From: Limosilactobacillus caviae
GTDB taxonomy: Bacteria; Bacillota; Bacilli; Lactobacillales; Lactobacillaceae
Direction of reading: 5' to 3'
DNA length: 64,000 nt
Assembly (NCBI RefSeq): GCF_014635905.1
Contig: NZ_BMDS01000005.1
Coordinates: 148,843-212,842 of the forward strand
Positions 1 to 8,515 of the stretch are shown here, piece after piece (the stretch's first letter is position 1; every line of letters starts with the position of its first letter). A program made the translations under genes and the position numbers. The notes under the pieces are model-generated. The model was given only the letters and a program-made list of their open reading frames with translations. It made no database searches and had not been told where the DNA came from.

Positions 1-2
1 GT

Positions 3-788
3 GTAAATACTGCTAAAACAGACATGGAAACAATAAAAGAAGCATTGGATAAAATGGGCGTTGAGTATCATGAAAGTCAAGTGGCACAAGATGCCCTAGT
101 AATTACTAAGGGTGAAGTTATTACATCCAGCTTGTTTGAAAGCGGAAAAATCACAATTCAAGATGAAAGTGCAATGCTCGCTGTTGAAAGTATGCACATT
201 AATCCTAACGATAAGGTGCTTGATGCATGTGCTGCCCCTGGTGGTAAAACTGTCCAAATAGCGGAAAAGCTTATTGGAGGTCATGTCGATGCGCTTGATA
301 TCCATCAGCATAAGGTTCGGTTGATTGAAAAAAACGCCCAACGCTTGGGAGTAGGCGACCGTGTTACTGCTAATGCGCTTGATGCCCGTAAGGTTAACGA
401 ATTATTTGCAGATGAGAGTTTTGATAAAATTCTTGTTGACGCTCCTTGTAGCGGAATGGGATTACTAAGACGTAAACCCGAAATTCGCTATACCAAGACA
501 TTAGATGACAGTAAGAAATTGCATCAAATTCAGTTATCAATTTTAGATGCAGTCGCTGCAAAAGTAAAAAAAGGCGGTATAATCACATATAGCACGTGCA
601 CGATTTTACAACAAGAAAACGATCAAACTGTTCAGGCATTTCTTACTAAGCATCCTGAATTTGAGTTAGTAAAAACAACAACTGCACGTAAGATTAAAGA
701 TAATCGTCACTCATTAACTTTAACTATCTTACCGAGTGACTTTAATTCTGATGGCTTCTTTATTAGCAGCCTTAAGAAGGGAATATAG
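3..788 (+). CDS. rsmB: 16S rRNA (cytosine-C5) methyltransferase RsmB, 3' part
   Basis: The reading frame is open to the left edge, so this is the C-terminal ~260 residues of a protein that is about 440 residues long in the family. RsmB methylates cytosine 967 (E. coli numbering) of 16S rRNA using S-adenosylmethionine. The SAM-binding motif DACAAPGGKT, the DAPCSG motif and the STCT motif are all visible; the two cysteines are those used for catalysis and product release in this family. The N-terminal NusB-like domain lies outside the window. It is followed 7 nt later by the phosphatase gene, as in other Firmicutes. Confidence 0.93.
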   Translation, partial: VNTAKTDMETIKEALDKMGVEYHESQVAQDALVITKGEVITSSLFESGKITIQDESAMLAVESMHINPNDKVLDACAAPGGKTVQIAEKLIGGHVDALDIHQHKVRLIEKNAQRLGVGDRVTANALDARKVNELFADESFDKILVDAPCSGMGLLRRKPEIRYTKTLDDSKKLHQIQLSILDAVAAKVKKGGIITYSTCTILQQENDQTVQAFLTKHPEFELVKTTTARKIKDNRHSLTLTILPSDFNSDGFFISSLKKGI

Positions 789-795
789 TAGATTG

Positions 796-1536
796 ATGAA
801 AGTTGCTTATCAAACAGATATTGGTCATCAACGAAAGCAAAATCAAGATCGGGTTGCTGTTTTCACTAATAAATTTGGCAATCAATTGCTGGTTATTGCT
901 GATGGTATTGGTGGAAACAGAAGTGGCGATATTGCTGCAGAACAGACCGTAACTATTCTTGGCGATCAATTTAAGAACAGGCCGCCACGGACACCAATGG
1001 ACGGGATACGTTGGTTTGCTCGAGAAACGCAATCAATTAATGACCAAATCTTATCGCAATCAAAACATAACCTTCAGATGCAGGGAATGGGGACGACGAT
1101 GGTTGCAGCCATTACTTTTAACAATGCAGTTGTCGTTGCTAATATTGGTGACAGTCGTGGATACATTCTCCACCAGAATCTGTTAACGCAGATCACAGTC
1201 GATCATTCTCTTGTTAACGAGTTAGTTAAAACTGGTGATATTTCTGAAGACGAAGCATTAAAACTACCGCAAAGCAATATCATTACGCGTGCCATTGGGA
1301 TTTCTCCTGACGCACAAATAGAAGTGAACCGTTTTGAACTAAACCACGGCGATCAATTATTAATGTGCTCTGACGGTCTGTTTAAAACTGTCGCTAAGGA
1401 TCAAATCATTAAGGTTTTAGAGTTGCCGATACCACTTGAAGAGAAGTGTGCGCAACTAGTAAAAATGGCAAATGATGCAGGCGGTCCAGATAATATTACC
1501 GTTTTAATCGGGATTAATAGTGACCAGGAGGGATAA
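796..1536 (+). CDS. stp: PP2C-type serine/threonine protein phosphatase (Stp/PrpC)
   Basis: This 246-residue protein is the metal-dependent phosphatase that reverses phosphorylation by the adjacent PASTA kinase. Motifs seen are DIGHQRKQNQD near the N-terminus, ADGIGGN with the metal-binding aspartate, GTTMV, NIGDSRGY, and GGPDNITV at the C-terminus. I chose ATG 796 (MKVAYQTD) over an upstream in-frame ATG at 736 because the latter lies deep inside rsmB and adds 20 atypical residues. An AAGAAGGG ribosome binding site precedes 796. Only 3 nt separate it from the kinase gene, so the two are almost certainly co-translated. Confidence 0.94.
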   Translation: MKVAYQTDIGHQRKQNQDRVAVFTNKFGNQLLVIADGIGGNRSGDIAAEQTVTILGDQFKNRPPRTPMDGIRWFARETQSINDQILSQSKHNLQMQGMGTTMVAAITFNNAVVVANIGDSRGYILHQNLLTQITVDHSLVNELVKTGDISEDEALKLPQSNIITRAIGISPDAQIEVNRFELNHGDQLLMCSDGLFKTVAKDQIIKVLELPIPLEEKCAQLVKMANDAGGPDNITVLIGINSDQEG

Positions 1537-1539
1537 GCA

Positions 1540-3444
1540 ATGAATCCTGGATACGAAATTGGTCACCGATATAGGATAATTAAATCGCTGGGCGAAGGTG
1601 GAATGGCAAATGTCTACTTAGCTCATGATTTAGTATTAGATCGTGATGTTTCAGTTAAGCTTCTCCGGCTTGACTTACGAGATGATCCTAATACTAAACG
1701 GCGATTTCATCGTGAGGCGATGGCAGCCACGCAGTTAAATGATCCGCACATTGTTGGTGTTTATGATGTTGGCGAAGATCATGGACTGCAATATATGGTG
1801 ATGCAGTATGTGAAAGGGACCGACTTAAAGGCATACATAAAAAAACATCATCCAATACCGTTACCACAAGTTATTGATATTATGGAGCAGGTGCTTTCTG
1901 CTGTTGCTACAGCACACGCCCATGGTATTATCCATCGTGACCTAAAACCGCAGAATATATTAATTGATGAAAATAAGAATATCAAAATTACTGATTTTGG
2001 AATTGCCGTTGCCGTGTCACAGGACTCTTTAACGCAAACTAATACATTAATGGGTTCTGTACATTACTTATCACCGGAACAGGCCCGCGGAAGCATTGCA
2101 ACAAAACAGTCTGATATATATTCTTTGGGAATCATCCTTTTTGAATTATTGACAGGAAAGGTGCCGTTTGAAGGCGAGACCGCAGTATCAATTGCGTTAA
2201 AACATTTCCGTGAAGAGATTCCATCAGTGCGGGAACAGAATAAGCAAATTCCCCAAGCATTAGAAAATGTAATAATTAAGGCAACCGCTAAGGAACCTGC
2301 TAATCGATATGCTTCGGTTGACGAGATGGCTGCTGACTTAAGGACTGTTTTAGATCCGCAACGAGCTAATGAGCCACGTCTAAAGTTGCAGGAAGACGAT
2401 AATGGTGAGACAAAAGTATTAGATGTTAAACATTTAAACAATGAAAGAAAACATCAAAAAAATACTGATGATCAGCAGCAAAAACAACGTCCATCAACAA
2501 AATCATGGTGGAAAAAGTACGGGATTATTAGCGGAATCGTTATTATCGTTTGCCTAATGCTTGTCGGTGGCTGGTGGTTCTTTGTTCGACAGGTTATCAT
2601 CCCAGATGTTGAGGGGATGACCATTGTCAAAGCGGAACAACGATTGCATCAACAGGATTTGCGAATTGGTAAGATTACCCGTGTAAATAGTCAGACTGTT
2701 GATAAGAATCGTATTGTGACAACAAGCCCGCACATAAGCCATAAAGCACGAGTAAGTACTCCCATCAACTTAACCGTAAGTACAGGGGTAAAGCAGTGGA
2801 CAATGGCAGATTATGTAGGAGAAGATTATTCATCGGTAGCTGCTAATTTACGCCGCAAAGGCTTTCAAGTTCACCAAGAAAGTGTTTATTCCGATGATAT
2901 TGATAAGGGACAGATAATTAAGCAAAATCATAAAAAGGGTGCAATTGTTAAAACAGCATCTGACACAATTGTCTTTCGTGTTAGTGCAGGTAAGGAACCA
3001 ATAAAAATACCTGATTTTACGAATCAAGATATTAGTGCCGTTCAACAGTTTGCAAATAAAAATAATTTACAATTAACGACACAAGAGAAAAAGTCAAAGA
3101 CAATTGCGACTAACCATGTTATTAGTCAGACTCCACGAGCAGGATCGACGCTAAATCATGGGGATACCTTGACAGTCTCGATTGCTAATTCTGGTAATCA
3201 GACGAAGACAACAAATATTCAGATCAATATTCCGTTTGATGGTAATGGTGGACAACGAGAAAACCGAGTACAAGTGTATATTCGGGACGCAAACCATAAC
3301 CTAACAATGGAATATCAAGATATTACGATTAATCAGGAAACGACAATTAACGTGCCGTTTACCCTTAAACAAGGCCAAATGGGAGCCTATCGGGTTGTTC
3401 GCAACGGGCGGACAATTATGAGCGCAACAAATATTACAGGATAA
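1540..3444 (+). CDS. prkC: Membrane Ser/Thr protein kinase with PASTA repeats (PrkC/PknB/StkP)
   Basis: The 634-residue protein has an N-terminal eukaryotic-type kinase domain (about residues 12-270) with the glycine loop GEGGMANVYLAHD, catalytic HRDLKPQN near residue 133 and DFGIA of the metal-binding loop. A charged linker leads to one transmembrane helix near residues 329-350. Three extracellular PASTA-type repeats follow (about 357-560), then a beta-rich C-terminal domain of about 75 residues. The family senses muropeptides or lipid II and regulates division and cell-wall synthesis. Pairing with the PP2C gene just upstream is the standard arrangement. Confidence 0.95.
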   Translation: MNPGYEIGHRYRIIKSLGEGGMANVYLAHDLVLDRDVSVKLLRLDLRDDPNTKRRFHREAMAATQLNDPHIVGVYDVGEDHGLQYMVMQYVKGTDLKAYIKKHHPIPLPQVIDIMEQVLSAVATAHAHGIIHRDLKPQNILIDENKNIKITDFGIAVAVSQDSLTQTNTLMGSVHYLSPEQARGSIATKQSDIYSLGIILFELLTGKVPFEGETAVSIALKHFREEIPSVREQNKQIPQALENVIIKATAKEPANRYASVDEMAADLRTVLDPQRANEPRLKLQEDDNGETKVLDVKHLNNERKHQKNTDDQQQKQRPSTKSWWKKYGIISGIVIIVCLMLVGGWWFFVRQVIIPDVEGMTIVKAEQRLHQQDLRIGKITRVNSQTVDKNRIVTTSPHISHKARVSTPINLTVSTGVKQWTMADYVGEDYSSVAANLRRKGFQVHQESVYSDDIDKGQIIKQNHKKGAIVKTASDTIVFRVSAGKEPIKIPDFTNQDISAVQQFANKNNLQLTTQEKKSKTIATNHVISQTPRAGSTLNHGDTLTVSIANSGNQTKTTNIQINIPFDGNGGQRENRVQVYIRDANHNLTMEYQDITINQETTINVPFTLKQGQMGAYRVVRNGRTIMSATNITG

Positions 3445-3456
3445 TGGAGGTGCCAT

Positions 3457-4347
3457 TTGAAGAAAGGAATAATTCAACAATCGTTAAGCGGCTTTTACGA
3501 TGTTTTTGCTGATGATAAAATTTATCGAACAAGAGCACGAGGCAATTTTCGACAACGGAAAATAAAGCCTGTTGTCGGTGATTACGTCGAATTTAGCGCG
3601 GAAAACCAACAAGAAGGGTATTTACTCAAAATCTTACCGCGACGAAATCAATTAGTTCGGCCGCCTGTTGCGAATGTAGATATGGCGGTTGTCGTCACTT
3701 CTGCCAAAGAACCAGCATTTTCCGCTAACTTATTAGATCGGCAGTTAATCGCACTGGAAGCACAAAAAATTACCCCTTTAATTTATTTTTCAAAAACTGA
3801 TTTACTCACCACAGAGGAGTATCAGCAATTATTACCAATAGTTGAAGGATACAAAAAAATCGGCTATCAGGTTTATGAGGATTATGATCCTTTTAATCCG
3901 CAACAGTTAGCTGCTATGATGAAAAAATTAAAAGGCAGCGTAGTAACAATGATGGGTCAAACTGGAGCAGGTAAGTCAACACTACTCAATCATTTAGCAC
4001 CACAATTAAAATTGGCAACAGGCGAAATTTCGCAAGCTCTTCAGCGTGGTCGTCACACGACAAGAAAAGTGAGTCTGTTAGATGTTAATGGGGCATTAAT
4101 TGCCGATACACCAGGATTTTCATCGTATGAAACCTTTGACATGACCGTTAATGACCTACCATTACTATTTCCTGAAATGGTAGAATTATCTGCTAATTGT
4201 AAATTTCGTGGATGCCTTCATTTAAAAGAGCCACAATGTGCTGTGAAGGAAGCGGTAAACAATGGTATAATCATGAAGAGTCGGTATGATGATTATGTTC
4301 AGTTCCATGAATTGATTGCTAATCAAAAACCAAATTATAAGAAATGA
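3457..4347 (+). CDS. rsgA: Ribosome small subunit-dependent GTPase RsgA
   Basis: RsgA is a circularly permuted GTPase that checks late maturation of the 30S subunit. The 296-residue protein has an N-terminal OB fold, the G4 motif SKTDLL before the P-loop GQTGAGKST, then DTPGFSS, showing the permuted order. A C-terminal zinc-binding segment carries Cys-Cys-His-Cys (CKFRGC...H...C). The start codon is TTG 3457, chosen because GGAGG lies 6 nt upstream and the next residues MKKGIIQQ match the family's usual beginning. It follows the kinase gene by 12 nt. Confidence 0.94.
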   Translation: MKKGIIQQSLSGFYDVFADDKIYRTRARGNFRQRKIKPVVGDYVEFSAENQQEGYLLKILPRRNQLVRPPVANVDMAVVVTSAKEPAFSANLLDRQLIALEAQKITPLIYFSKTDLLTTEEYQQLLPIVEGYKKIGYQVYEDYDPFNPQQLAAMMKKLKGSVVTMMGQTGAGKSTLLNHLAPQLKLATGEISQALQRGRHTTRKVSLLDVNGALIADTPGFSSYETFDMTVNDLPLLFPEMVELSANCKFRGCLHLKEPQCAVKEAVNNGIIMKSRYDDYVQFHELIANQKPNYKK

Positions 4348-4357
4348 GGGAATTAGA

Positions 4358-5011
4358 ATGATTAAAGTTGCACCATCAATTTTAAGTGCAGATTATGTAA
4401 ACTTACAAAAGGATATCGAAAAGGTAGAAAAGGCTGGTGCGCCATACCTTCACATCGATGTTATGGACGGTACATTTGTTCCAAGTATCTCTTATGGACC
4501 AGGTTTTGTGAAAGCTATTCGTCCTATTACAAATATGGTGTTAGATGTACACTTGATGGTTGAAAGTCCAGAACACATCTTGCCAATGTTTATTGATGCT
4601 GGAGCTGACATTATTGGTGTTCAAGTCGAAGCAACCCAACATATTCATCGTGCTCTTCAGATTATTAAGAATGGCGGAGTTAAAGCTGAAGTTGTTATTA
4701 ACCCTGGTACACCCGTAGCCATGATCGAACCAGTATTACACATGGTTGATCAAGTATTAGTAATGACAGTTAACCCTGGCTTTGGTGGTCAAAAGTTCTT
4801 GCCGGAAACTGTTGATAAGATTGCACAACTAAATGCAATTAAGGAAGAAAAGGGCTATGACTTTGACATTGAAGTTGATGGCGGCGTTAACGATAAAACT
4901 GTTGCTGACTGCTACAAGGCCGGTGCTACAGTAGCAGTTGCTGGTTCTTATGTCTTTAATGCTGAAGACCCAGCTGAACGAATTAAAGCACTTGAAGATG
5001 CGACAAAGTAA
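4358..5011 (+). CDS. rpe: Ribulose-phosphate 3-epimerase
   Basis: A TIM-barrel enzyme of 217 residues that interconverts ribulose 5-phosphate and xylulose 5-phosphate in the pentose phosphate / phosphoketolase pathway. Family motifs are APSILSADY at the N-terminus, HIDVMDGTFVP, LDVHLMVE, VNPGFGGQKF and EVDGGVN, containing the metal ligands and catalytic aspartates. ATG 4358 with GAGGG just upstream is preferred to an in-frame upstream start at 4316 that overlaps rsgA. The placement between rsgA and thiN is conserved in Firmicutes. Confidence 0.96.
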   Translation: MIKVAPSILSADYVNLQKDIEKVEKAGAPYLHIDVMDGTFVPSISYGPGFVKAIRPITNMVLDVHLMVESPEHILPMFIDAGADIIGVQVEATQHIHRALQIIKNGGVKAEVVINPGTPVAMIEPVLHMVDQVLVMTVNPGFGGQKFLPETVDKIAQLNAIKEEKGYDFDIEVDGGVNDKTVADCYKAGATVAVAGSYVFNAEDPAERIKALEDATK

Positions 5012-5027
5012 TTAGTTGCTGAGAAAT

Positions 5028-5085
5028 AAAGAAGGTCTTTGGTGTTCAGGAGATATCCGAATGCTAAAGTCTTCTTTTTTGTTTT
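5028..5085 (+). terminator. Hairpin with T-tract between rpe and thiN
   Basis: AAAGAAG at 5028-5034 pairs with CTTCTTT at 5071-5077. Inside it TTTGGTGTTC pairs throughout with GAATGCTAAA if three G-T wobbles are allowed, and the innermost GGA pairs TCC. The arm ends in a T-tract interrupted by one G. It looks like a rho-independent terminator or attenuator; thiN begins 32 nt later, so read-through is likely at some level. Confidence 0.7.
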
Positions 5086-5116
5086 GACGAAGTTCTTAGT
5101 TTTAGAGGATAGAATA

Positions 5117-5770
5117 ATGCGGATAAATGTACTTGTCGGCGGTCCTGTTGAAATGGTTCCGACTGAACTCATCTTAGAGCGTAAGAATGAAAAGTGGATT
5201 GGCGTTGATCGCGGAGCAGTAAGATTATTGAAATGGGGGATTAAACCACTAATTGCAGTTGGTGATTTTGATTCAATTGATAAAGAAGAATTATTAGGGT
5301 TAGAAGATACCTTAGAAAAGATTAAGATCTATCCACCAGAGAAAGACTACACCGATACTCAACTTGGTATGAAATTTGCTATAAATGAAAATCCTGATGA
5401 AATTAATGTCTTTGGTGCAACTGGCGGACGGTTGGATCATTTGTTGGCAAATTTATTTCTGCCCCTGCAAGAAGAATTTAAGCCTTATCTTACACGGACT
5501 AAATTTATTGATTGCCAGAATGTAGTAAGTTACTATTTACCGGGCGAATACACTATTTCAAAATTACCAGCGATGAAATATCTTGCTTTTGTTAACCTTA
5601 CCCCCGTTCGCGGACTAACCCTAAAAGATGAAAAGTATCCTTTAGAAAATTGGAGCAGTCAAATTCCATTTTCCTGGACCAGCAACGAATTTACAGCTGT
5701 TAATAATCATTTTGCGTTTAGAAGTGGAGTAGTGGCTGTAATCCAATGTAACGATCCATTAAAACAGTAA
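5117..5770 (+). CDS. thiN: Thiamine pyrophosphokinase
   Basis: ThiN transfers pyrophosphate from ATP to thiamine, giving thiamine pyrophosphate. The 217-residue protein has the family's N-terminal IGVDRGAVRLL, the substrate-binding VGDFDSI, the YPPEKDYTDTQL segment and the FGATGGRLDHLLANL signature. Start ATG 5117 (MRINVLVGG) has an AGAGGA site upstream; the longer frame from 5039 would run through the hairpin before it and is unlikely. It sits at the end of the stp-prkC-rsgA-rpe block as in Bacillus and other lactobacilli. Confidence 0.93.
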   Translation: MRINVLVGGPVEMVPTELILERKNEKWIGVDRGAVRLLKWGIKPLIAVGDFDSIDKEELLGLEDTLEKIKIYPPEKDYTDTQLGMKFAINENPDEINVFGATGGRLDHLLANLFLPLQEEFKPYLTRTKFIDCQNVVSYYLPGEYTISKLPAMKYLAFVNLTPVRGLTLKDEKYPLENWSSQIPFSWTSNEFTAVNNHFAFRSGVVAVIQCNDPLKQ

Positions 5771-5819
5771 TTTGCGGGCGTTAAAAGTGTGTCAAGGAAA
5801 ATTACTTGAAAGAAAACTA

Positions 5820-5848
5820 TTGCATTGTGGTGGCGCCTATGGTAGATT
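5820..5848 (+). promoter_or_regulatory. Candidate rpmB promoter
   Basis: TTGCAT and TAGATT are separated by 17 bp and lie about 70 bp before the rpmB start. Both boxes deviate from consensus, so this is a plausible sigma-A promoter and no more. Confidence 0.35.
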
Positions 5849-5917
5849 AATTAGGTGAGTTACATCGCAGTTTTGCGTAAACGAAAAAATTATGAAGCAA
5901 AGAGGAGGGTATCACCA

Positions 5918-6103
5918 ATGGCTAAAGATTTTATCAACGGTAAACGGACGCAATTTGGTAACAAGCGTTCTCACGCCCTTAACTCAAGTCGGCGTAGCTG
6001 GAAGCCTAACTTGCAAAAGGTAACCATTTTAGTTAATGGTAAGCCTAAGAAGGTTTACGTTTCAGCACGTACACTGAAGTCAGGTAAAGTGACTCGGGTT
6101 TAA
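5918..6103 (+). CDS. rpmB: 50S ribosomal protein L28
   Basis: A basic 61-residue protein of the large subunit. It has the family core TRRSHALN-like segment (here [14 protein letters not shown]), KPNLQKV and a C-terminal [14 protein letters not shown] 5918 is chosen because AGGAGGG sits 9-16 nt upstream and the length fits L28; the in-frame GTG at 5855 would add 21 residues that family members lack. An intrinsic terminator follows immediately. Confidence 0.96.
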
Positions 6104-6114
6104 TTAAAAATGAT

Positions 6115-6141
6115 GCCGTCCAGCTGGGCGGCTTATTTTTT
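6115..6141 (+). terminator. rpmB terminator
   Basis: GCCGTCCAG pairs with CTGGGCGGC (one T-G wobble) and is followed by TTATTTTTT, a clear rho-independent terminator 11 nt after rpmB. Confidence 0.9.
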
Positions 6142-6319
6142 ACGTAAATTAATTAACCCCATTAATCAAAATACAAAAATATGAATAGGTTACTTTTTTA
6201 CTTAAATATGCTATGGTATGATGGTATTGATTTAATTGTGGATATTAGTAGAAGTTACTAAGTCCTGAGATTATCCGGCATCTGTATTAGGGCCGGCACT
6301 TTATAAGGAGGCCATGACG

Positions 6320-6682
6320 ATGGCAGTAAAAATCAAAACTAAGTCAGGTACAATTGACATTGATAATGATGTGATTTCATCAGTTGTTGGTGGGGCTGCT
6401 ACTGATAACTACGGTGTTGTTGGAATGGCAAGTCGAAACCCCTTGCGTGATGGGGTCAATCAAATTCTTCGTCGTGAAAATTTTGCACGGGGAGTTGTTG
6501 TTCGGCAACAAGATAATGGAGTAGCTGTTGATGTTAATATTATCGTAGGCTATGGCACTAAGATTTCAGAAGTATCAAAGAGTGTCCAAGCAAAGGTAAA
6601 GTATAATCTTGAAACAATGCTCGGGATCACGGCTAACTCAGTTAATGTATGTGTCCAAGGTGTTCGGACACTAGAAGATTAA
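6320..6682 (+). CDS. yloU: Asp23/Gls24 family envelope stress protein (YloU-like)
   Basis: The 120-residue protein belongs to the Asp23/Gls24 family, small proteins linked to cell-envelope homeostasis. It starts MAVKIKTKSGTIDID and has the family core SVVGGAATDNYGVVGMAS and a C-terminal VNVCVQGVRTLE. AAGGAGG at 6305-6311 is too close to ATG 6314 but spaced well for ATG 6320. Placement directly before fakA is conserved in Firmicutes (yloU-yloV). The 170-bp leader contains a CCGGC/GCCGG hairpin and an AT-rich stretch around 6197-6222 that may hold a promoter, but no clear -35/-10 pair. Confidence 0.9.
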   Translation: MAVKIKTKSGTIDIDNDVISSVVGGAATDNYGVVGMASRNPLRDGVNQILRRENFARGVVVRQQDNGVAVDVNIIVGYGTKISEVSKSVQAKVKYNLETMLGITANSVNVCVQGVRTLED

Positions 6683-6707
6683 GCGAGCATTGGGGAGGAA
6701 TTTCGAA

Positions 6708-8417
6708 TTGGCTGTAACAAAAATTACAAACCTTGAATTTGGCAAGATGGTCCAAGCGGCTGCAGATAAACTTGGCAAAAATGCTGAATTTATTAATTCA
6801 TTAAATGTTTTTCCGGTTCCGGATGGTGATACGGGAACTAACATGACTTCTTCAATGGCTAGCGGTGCTAAGTATGAACGTAATGAAACAAGTAAAAAAG
6901 TTGGCGATCTAAGCGCAGCATTAGCAAAGGGACTACTGATGGGTGCCCGTGGGAATTCGGGGGTTATCTTATCGCAAATTTTCCGTGGCTTTGCAAAGGC
7001 AACGGAAGGCATGGACGTTTTATCAGCCGCTGATTTCGTAAATGCTTATGCTAATGGTGCTAAGACAGCATATAAAGCTGTTATGAAACCAACCGAAGGA
7101 ACTATTTTAACTGTAGTTCGTGAATCTGCTCAAGAAGGTCTTAATAAGATAAAAGAAACCGATGATCTTATTGAGATTATGCATGCAATCTATGAAGCAA
7201 GTGAAAAGGCACTAAAAAAGACTCCAGATTTATTACCTGTCTTAAAAGAAGTTGGGGTAGTTGATTCAGGTGGTCAAGGGTTAGTTTTTGTTCTACAGGC
7301 ATTTGATGAAGCTTTAAGCGGCCGTGTTGATAAGAGCGAAGATTACAAGCCTGATAATGCAGAAATTGACGAAATGGTTCATGCAATGGATCATCAAAGT
7401 GTTCAAGGCAAGCTTAATCCAGAAGATATTAAGTATACATATTGTACACAGATGTTAGTTCGGATCGGCAAAGGAAAACAGGTAACCCAAAAATTTGACT
7501 ACGATACTTTTTATAACTACTTAGCTGAATTAGGAGATAGTCTACTTGTCTTGAACGATGATCAAGTTGTACGGGTTCACGTTCATACAGAGCATCCTGG
7601 GAAAGTTTTATCTTGGGGTCAGCAATTTGGTGATTTACAGACAATTGAAATTCATAATATGGTATGGCAGCAAGAAGAAATTATGGAAAACGATGAAGAA
7701 AATTCAGCTGAAGAATCCCCAATTGAAAAAGCTAAGGCTGCTAATGAAGCTAAAGAGGACCTTAAGACTGCTGTAATTGCGGTTGCCTCTGGAAAGGGTA
7801 TTGCTAAATTATTAAAGAGTTTGGGAGTCACTCATATTATTACTGGTGGTCAAACAATGAACCCAAGTACTCAGGACATTTTAGACGCAATTAATAATAG
7901 TGGCGCTAAGCAGGCAATTGTTCTTCCTAATAACGGGAATATCTTTATGACTGCTGACCAGGCGGCAGATGTAGCCGATATCCCAACAAAGGTGGTTCAT
8001 AGTAAGACGATTGCTCAGGCGATGAGTGCATTGCTTGAGTACAATCCAGAAGCATCCTTAACTGAAAATCAGACTAGTATGGAGAGTAATCTTGACGCAG
8101 TTGCTAGTGGTGCAGTTACTAACGCTGTCCGCGATACAACAATTGATGGTCGAGAAATAAAGAAAGACGACTATATGGGAATTGTTGACGGTAAGATCGT
8201 CACTACTGACCTTAACCTTAAAGAGGCAGCAATCAAGATGGTAAAAGCCATGTTAGATGAAGATAGTGAAATTGTGACAATTCTATATGGAGCGGATGGC
8301 GACCAGTCAACTGCCGAAGAAATCAAAGCGGCAGTTGAGGAAGTAGATGATGAATTAGATATTCAGATTTACGATGGTGGACAACCTGTTTATCCATACC
8401 TGATTTCTGTCGAATAG
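6708..8417 (+). CDS. fakA: Fatty acid kinase catalytic subunit FakA (YloV, DhaL domain)
   Basis: FakA phosphorylates fatty acids bound to FakB carrier proteins, feeding exogenous fatty acids into the PlsX route. The 569-residue protein begins with a DhaL-type ATP-binding domain whose signature NVFPVPDGDTGTNM carries the magnesium-binding aspartates, followed by the FakA middle and C-terminal domains. TTG 6708 is taken as the start because GGGGAGG ends 9 nt upstream; a TTG at 6690 would overlap that site. plsX lies two genes downstream, in keeping with a lipid role. Confidence 0.9.
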   Translation: MAVTKITNLEFGKMVQAAADKLGKNAEFINSLNVFPVPDGDTGTNMTSSMASGAKYERNETSKKVGDLSAALAKGLLMGARGNSGVILSQIFRGFAKATEGMDVLSAADFVNAYANGAKTAYKAVMKPTEGTILTVVRESAQEGLNKIKETDDLIEIMHAIYEASEKALKKTPDLLPVLKEVGVVDSGGQGLVFVLQAFDEALSGRVDKSEDYKPDNAEIDEMVHAMDHQSVQGKLNPEDIKYTYCTQMLVRIGKGKQVTQKFDYDTFYNYLAELGDSLLVLNDDQVVRVHVHTEHPGKVLSWGQQFGDLQTIEIHNMVWQQEEIMENDEENSAEESPIEKAKAANEAKEDLKTAVIAVASGKGIAKLLKSLGVTHIITGGQTMNPSTQDILDAINNSGAKQAIVLPNNGNIFMTADQAADVADIPTKVVHSKTIAQAMSALLEYNPEASLTENQTSMESNLDAVASGAVTNAVRDTTIDGREIKKDDYMGIVDGKIVTTDLNLKEAAIKMVKAMLDEDSEIVTILYGADGDQSTAEEIKAAVEEVDDELDIQIYDGGQPVYPYLISVE

Positions 8418-8431
8418 AATTATATTATTTT

Positions 8432-8482
8432 ATAGGGGTGGGATAATAAAGAGCGATTGGCTTTTGATCCCACTCCTATTTT
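8432..8482 (+). terminator. fakA terminator
   Basis: ATAGGGGTGGGAT pairs with ATCCCACTCCTAT with one G-T wobble, with a further inner pairing of AAAGAGC and GGCTTTT. A short T-run (TTTT) follows. It is a strong hairpin but with a short U-tract. Confidence 0.75.
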
Positions 8483-8515
8483 GAATGCTGGCTATGTTTA
8501 AGCGAGGTGAGATAG